From Synergistaceae bacterium (GTDB lineage Bacteria; Synergistota; Synergistia; Synergistales; Synergistaceae): a stretch of DNA of 8,848 bases. Both the position numbers and the translations under genes were made by a program. Where the stretch lies: positions 1 to 8,848 of the forward strand of contig JAAZCN010000326.1 of NCBI GenBank assembly GCA_012513245.1. Direction: 5' to 3'. This document shows, piece after piece, positions 7,579 through 8,848 of this stretch (positions within the stretch are counted from its first letter, which is position 1; the number at the start of each line of letters is the position of its first letter). Under the pieces are notes generated by a model. It did no database searches, had not been told where the DNA came from, and was given only the letters and a program-made list of their open reading frames with translations.

Positions 7579-8172
7579 ATGAGAACTGTAGGCATCTATT
7601 TGTTTAACAAGGTGGAACTTCTGGATTTTGCGGGCCCTTATGAGGTCTTTTCAACGACTTCAGAATTAAACGACCATAAGACATTCAAAGTGTTCACCAT
7701 TTCTGAAGATGGAGGAGCTATAAAGTCAGTGAACGGGCTTATCGTTATACCTGACTACAGCTTTGACAACCATCCAAAGATAGACATACTCATCGTCCCC
7801 GGTGGAGAGGGAACAAAGGCCGAAATAAAGAAGAAGAAAGTCATGGAATGGGTCAACAAGACGCAGGAATCCGCAGAAATAATGGCCACGATATGTTCAG
7901 GTGCAAGGATACCGGCCGTCCTTGGGCTCCTTGACGGACTTGAAGCCACAACCCACCACCTTGTGATCGAAGACGTAAAGAAACTTGCCCCTAAAGTTAC
8001 CATCGATCATACAAAACGCTTTGTCGACAACGGAAAGATCATGACCTCGGGAGGGATCTCCGCAGGGATAGACCTCTCCCTCCACATAGTGAAAAAACTC
8101 TACGGAGAAGAGACCGCCCGAAAAACAATGAAATACATGGAATATGGGGAAGAAGCAGCCAAAATACATTAG
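7579..8172 (+). CDS. DJ-1/PfpI-family (class I glutamine amidotransferase-like) protein
   Basis: This is a cytoplasmic protein of the DJ-1/ThiJ/PfpI superfamily, in the branch that includes isonitrile hydratase InhA and the N-terminal domain of many AraC-type regulators. The chosen ATG at 7579 has GAGGG (7566-7570) eight bases upstream; the ATG at 7564 would add five residues but lacks a well-placed site. In the 197-residue product, LLDFAGPYEVF (14-24) carries the conserved acidic residue (Asp16), IDILIVPGGEG (68-78) is the family's glycine turn, and ATICSGARIPAVLGLLDG (103-120) is the nucleophile elbow with Cys106, followed by ATTHH (123-127). TSGGISAGIDLSLHIV near the C-terminus is also typical. 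There is no AraC DNA-binding domain, so it is a stand-alone enzyme or stress protein. The true reaction cannot be assigned. It is probably transcribed separately from the efflux operon. Confidence 0.9.
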   Translation: MRTVGIYLFNKVELLDFAGPYEVFSTTSELNDHKTFKVFTISEDGGAIKSVNGLIVIPDYSFDNHPKIDILIVPGGEGTKAEIKKKKVMEWVNKTQESAEIMATICSGARIPAVLGLLDGLEATTHHLVIEDVKKLAPKVTIDHTKRFVDNGKIMTSGGISAGIDLSLHIVKKLYGEETARKTMKYMEYGEEAAKIH

Positions 8173-8188
8173 CTAAGTTATAAAGGCG

Positions 8189-8232
8189 GTCAAACGATAG
8201 TCAAACTGTTGTCAAACAATGGTCAAACGGTC
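8189..8232 (+). repeat. Four exact GTCAAAC iterations at an 11-base period
   Basis: GTCAAAC occurs at 8189-8195, 8200-8206, 8211-8217 and 8222-8228, each followed by four variable bases (GATA, TGTT, AATG, GGTC). The spacing is exactly eleven bases each time, about one DNA helical turn, so all copies face the same side of the helix. Seven conserved plus four free bases is the layout used by direct-repeat-binding response regulators such as PhoB. Iterons or a structural repeat are alternatives. The array forms the outer part of the left arm of the large inverted repeat. Confidence 0.85.
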
Positions 8233-8470
8233 GTTTTCATAAATGCAGGGGGGCGGCTGAGCAGTGGGATAGCAACGCTGTTACAAATCAATTGGGAGTC
8301 AATGGTTAGGGCCTAAAGACCCACCCTTTCGTCGTCCTCGAGTGAATCTATCGGGGAGCGGCTCTGAACTTAGGCTTTTATAATAGGCAGTCAAAACAAA
8401 AGACCCCATCCCCGATAGGAACGTACGAGGACGACGGAGAAGAACGTAGAGTACAGCCTTAGGTTCTAAC

Positions 8471-8515
8471 AACCGACTCCCCAACCGATTCGCAATAGAT
8501 ACGCAATCGACTCCC
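8471..8515. repeat. Four degenerate 11-base tandem units, inner right arm
   Basis: Units at 8471-8482 (12 bases), 8483-8493, 8494-8504 and 8505-8515 fit the consensus AAYCGAYTCSC on the plus strand: AACCGACTCCCC, AACCGATTCGC, AATAGATACGC, AATCGACTCCC. The left arm has three looser 11-base counterparts at 8272-8304 in the opposite orientation (GCAACGCTGTT, ACAAATCAATT, GGGAGTCAATG). The period is not a multiple of three, which argues against coding. Confidence 0.6.
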
Positions 8516-8536
8516 GCGGTAAGCCGCATGCCCCTG

Positions 8537-8575
8537 CCTTCACAATTGCTTGCCAACGCTTGCCTATCGCTTGCC
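8537..8575 (-). repeat. GGCAAGC iterations, mirror of the left-arm array
   Basis: On the minus strand GGCAAGC occurs at 8575-8569, 8564-8558 and 8554-8548, followed by a weaker GTGAAGG at 8543-8537, with starts 11, 10 and 11 bases apart. The intervening bases (GATA, GTT, AATT) largely repeat those of the left-arm array (GATA, TGTT, AATG), so the two arrays are diverged copies in inverted orientation. Left units carry T and A where right units carry G and G. Confidence 0.75.
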
Positions 8576-8595
8576 TGCATTTACAACTGCTTCCC

Positions 8596-8668
8596 GGCGA
8601 TGAAATCGCCACTTCGCGCGGCTGCCTCATGCCGCACTTCACCATTGTACTTGTCATACGTCGAAGTG
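8596..8668. other. Cluster of small hairpins beside the large inverted repeat
   Basis: A perfect hairpin GGCGAT-GAA-ATCGCC (8596-8610) is followed by GCGGC/GCCGC arms (8618-8622, 8631-8635). CACTTC occurs at 8610-8615 and again at 8635-8640, and CGAAGTG (8662-8668) is complementary to CACTTCG at 8610-8616, so alternative pairings are possible. No T-run follows in either direction. It may be the tail of the same repeat element or the 3' untranslated region of the minus-strand transporter gene. A further imperfect stem (GTGTTGCT/AGCACCAC, about 8681-8701) lies just before that gene's stop. Confidence 0.4.
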
Positions 8669-8712
8669 AAGGATTTTGAGTGTTGCTAAGTCAGCACCAC
8701 GAGATGCCCCAA

Positions 8713-8848
8713 TTACACCAGCTTAGCGGGTGCCTTGAGTGTGCCCAATATAGCCACTGAAACTGCCAGAACTGCTGCGGAGACTATGAAGGGCACAGAG
8801 AAGGACCCGGTCATGGCTTGGAGTTTGCCTCCAAAGAAAGGACCGCAG
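8713..8848 (-). CDS. Major facilitator superfamily transporter, C-terminal 44 residues only
   Basis: This is the end of an inner-membrane secondary transporter read on the minus strand; the rest lies beyond the right edge. The frame starts at 8847 and stops at TAA (8715-8713). The peptide begins CGPFFGGKLQAMTGSFSVPF and continues as one hydrophobic helix (VSAAVLAVSVAILGTL) and a short tail (KAPAKLV). A glycine-rich GP..GG, an aromatic-containing loop with MTGS, then a final helix is the usual ending of twelve-helix facilitators; the pattern reminds me of the oxalate/formate antiporter (OFA) group, but too little is present to name a substrate. It converges on the DJ-1/PfpI gene across the repeat region. 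The family call is good for so short a piece. Confidence 0.75.
   Translation of the reverse strand, partial: CGPFFGGKLQAMTGSFSVPFIVSAAVLAVSVAILGTLKAPAKLV

Larger units (their letters stand above)
8176..8588. repeat. Large imperfect inverted repeat, about 180-base arms around a 51-base centre
   Basis: The plus strand from 8176 to 8357 resembles the minus strand read from 8588 down to 8409. Three blocks are clear: 8176-8206 against 8588-8558 (24 of 31 positions identical), 8286-8316 against about 8490-8459 (TTGGG.AGTC and TTAG..CCTAA shared), and 8330-8357 against 8436-8409, where CGTCGTCCTCG and CTATCGGGGA match exactly around a seven-base divergent stretch. The centre (8358-8408) is AT-rich with a TATAAT. 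The element begins four bases after the DJ-1/PfpI stop and lies between convergent genes. No long credible reading frame is present. It could be a MITE-like palindromic element or two head-to-head copies of one repeat, and it may also stop transcription from both sides. I do not recognise it as a named family. Confidence 0.75.

Noticed and set aside
8189..8232. CRISPR-like array
   Set aside because: The repeat is 7 bases with 4-base gaps, far too short for CRISPR repeats and spacers, and no cas gene is nearby.
8299..8580. 93-residue minus-strand reading frame across the palindrome
   Set aside because: It spans both arms and the centre of the inverted repeat, has no recognisable motif, and overlaps the 63-residue frame.
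8466..8657. 63-residue cysteine-rich reading frame on the minus strand inside the right arm
   Set aside because: It runs through the 11-base repeats, whose period is not a multiple of three, and shows no domain. It is probably a chance frame, although such frames may be annotated wherever the repeat recurs.

Overview
The window carries one complete multi-gene efflux operon, a separate DJ-1/PfpI-type gene, a 540-base non-coding stretch rich in repeats, and the end of a transporter gene on the opposite strand. The organism is a diderm (Gram-negative) bacterium, because the operon encodes a TolC-type outer-membrane channel together with a periplasmic adaptor. Heavy use of AGG/AGA arginine and ATA isoleucine codons at moderate GC would suit Synergistota or a similar anaerobe. 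That placement is an impression from codon style, not a demonstrated assignment.

Layout. Positions 1-572 (+) hold a TetR-family regulator that has lost its first few residues to the window edge. Positions 573-812 are an intergenic region with two inverted repeats whose centres are 22 bases apart, candidate operators. Positions 813-7330 (+) hold six tightly packed genes: a TolC-like outer-membrane protein, a YbhG/HlyD-like membrane-fusion protein, two ABC ATPases and two ABC-2 permeases. Junctions are stop/start overlaps of 1, 8, 4 and 4 bases and a final 7-base gap, so this is one transcription unit. A perfect 23-bp inverted repeat (7331-7393) closes the operon. A DJ-1/PfpI-family gene follows at 7579-8172 (+). 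From 8173 to 8712 there is no convincing gene; the region contains a large imperfect inverted repeat (8176-8588) with 11-base iterations in both arms, then a cluster of small hairpins. Positions 8713-8848 (-) are the last 44 codons of a major facilitator transporter that converges on the repeat region.

How the genes work together. The set matches the E. coli YbhG-YbhF-YbhS-YbhR exporter (controlled there by the TetR-family protein CecR/YbiH), with two differences: the tandem ATPase YbhF is split into two genes, and a dedicated TolC is in the operon. The two ATPases would pair with the two permeases in the inner membrane, and the adaptor and TolC would carry substrate through the periplasm and outer membrane. 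The TetR protein is the obvious candidate sensor of the substrate. The motifs predict that only one of the two composite ATP sites is canonical. The substrate cannot be read from the sequence.

Most unusual part: the 8176-8588 inverted repeat with its 11-base periodic arrays, which I do not recognise as a named element.
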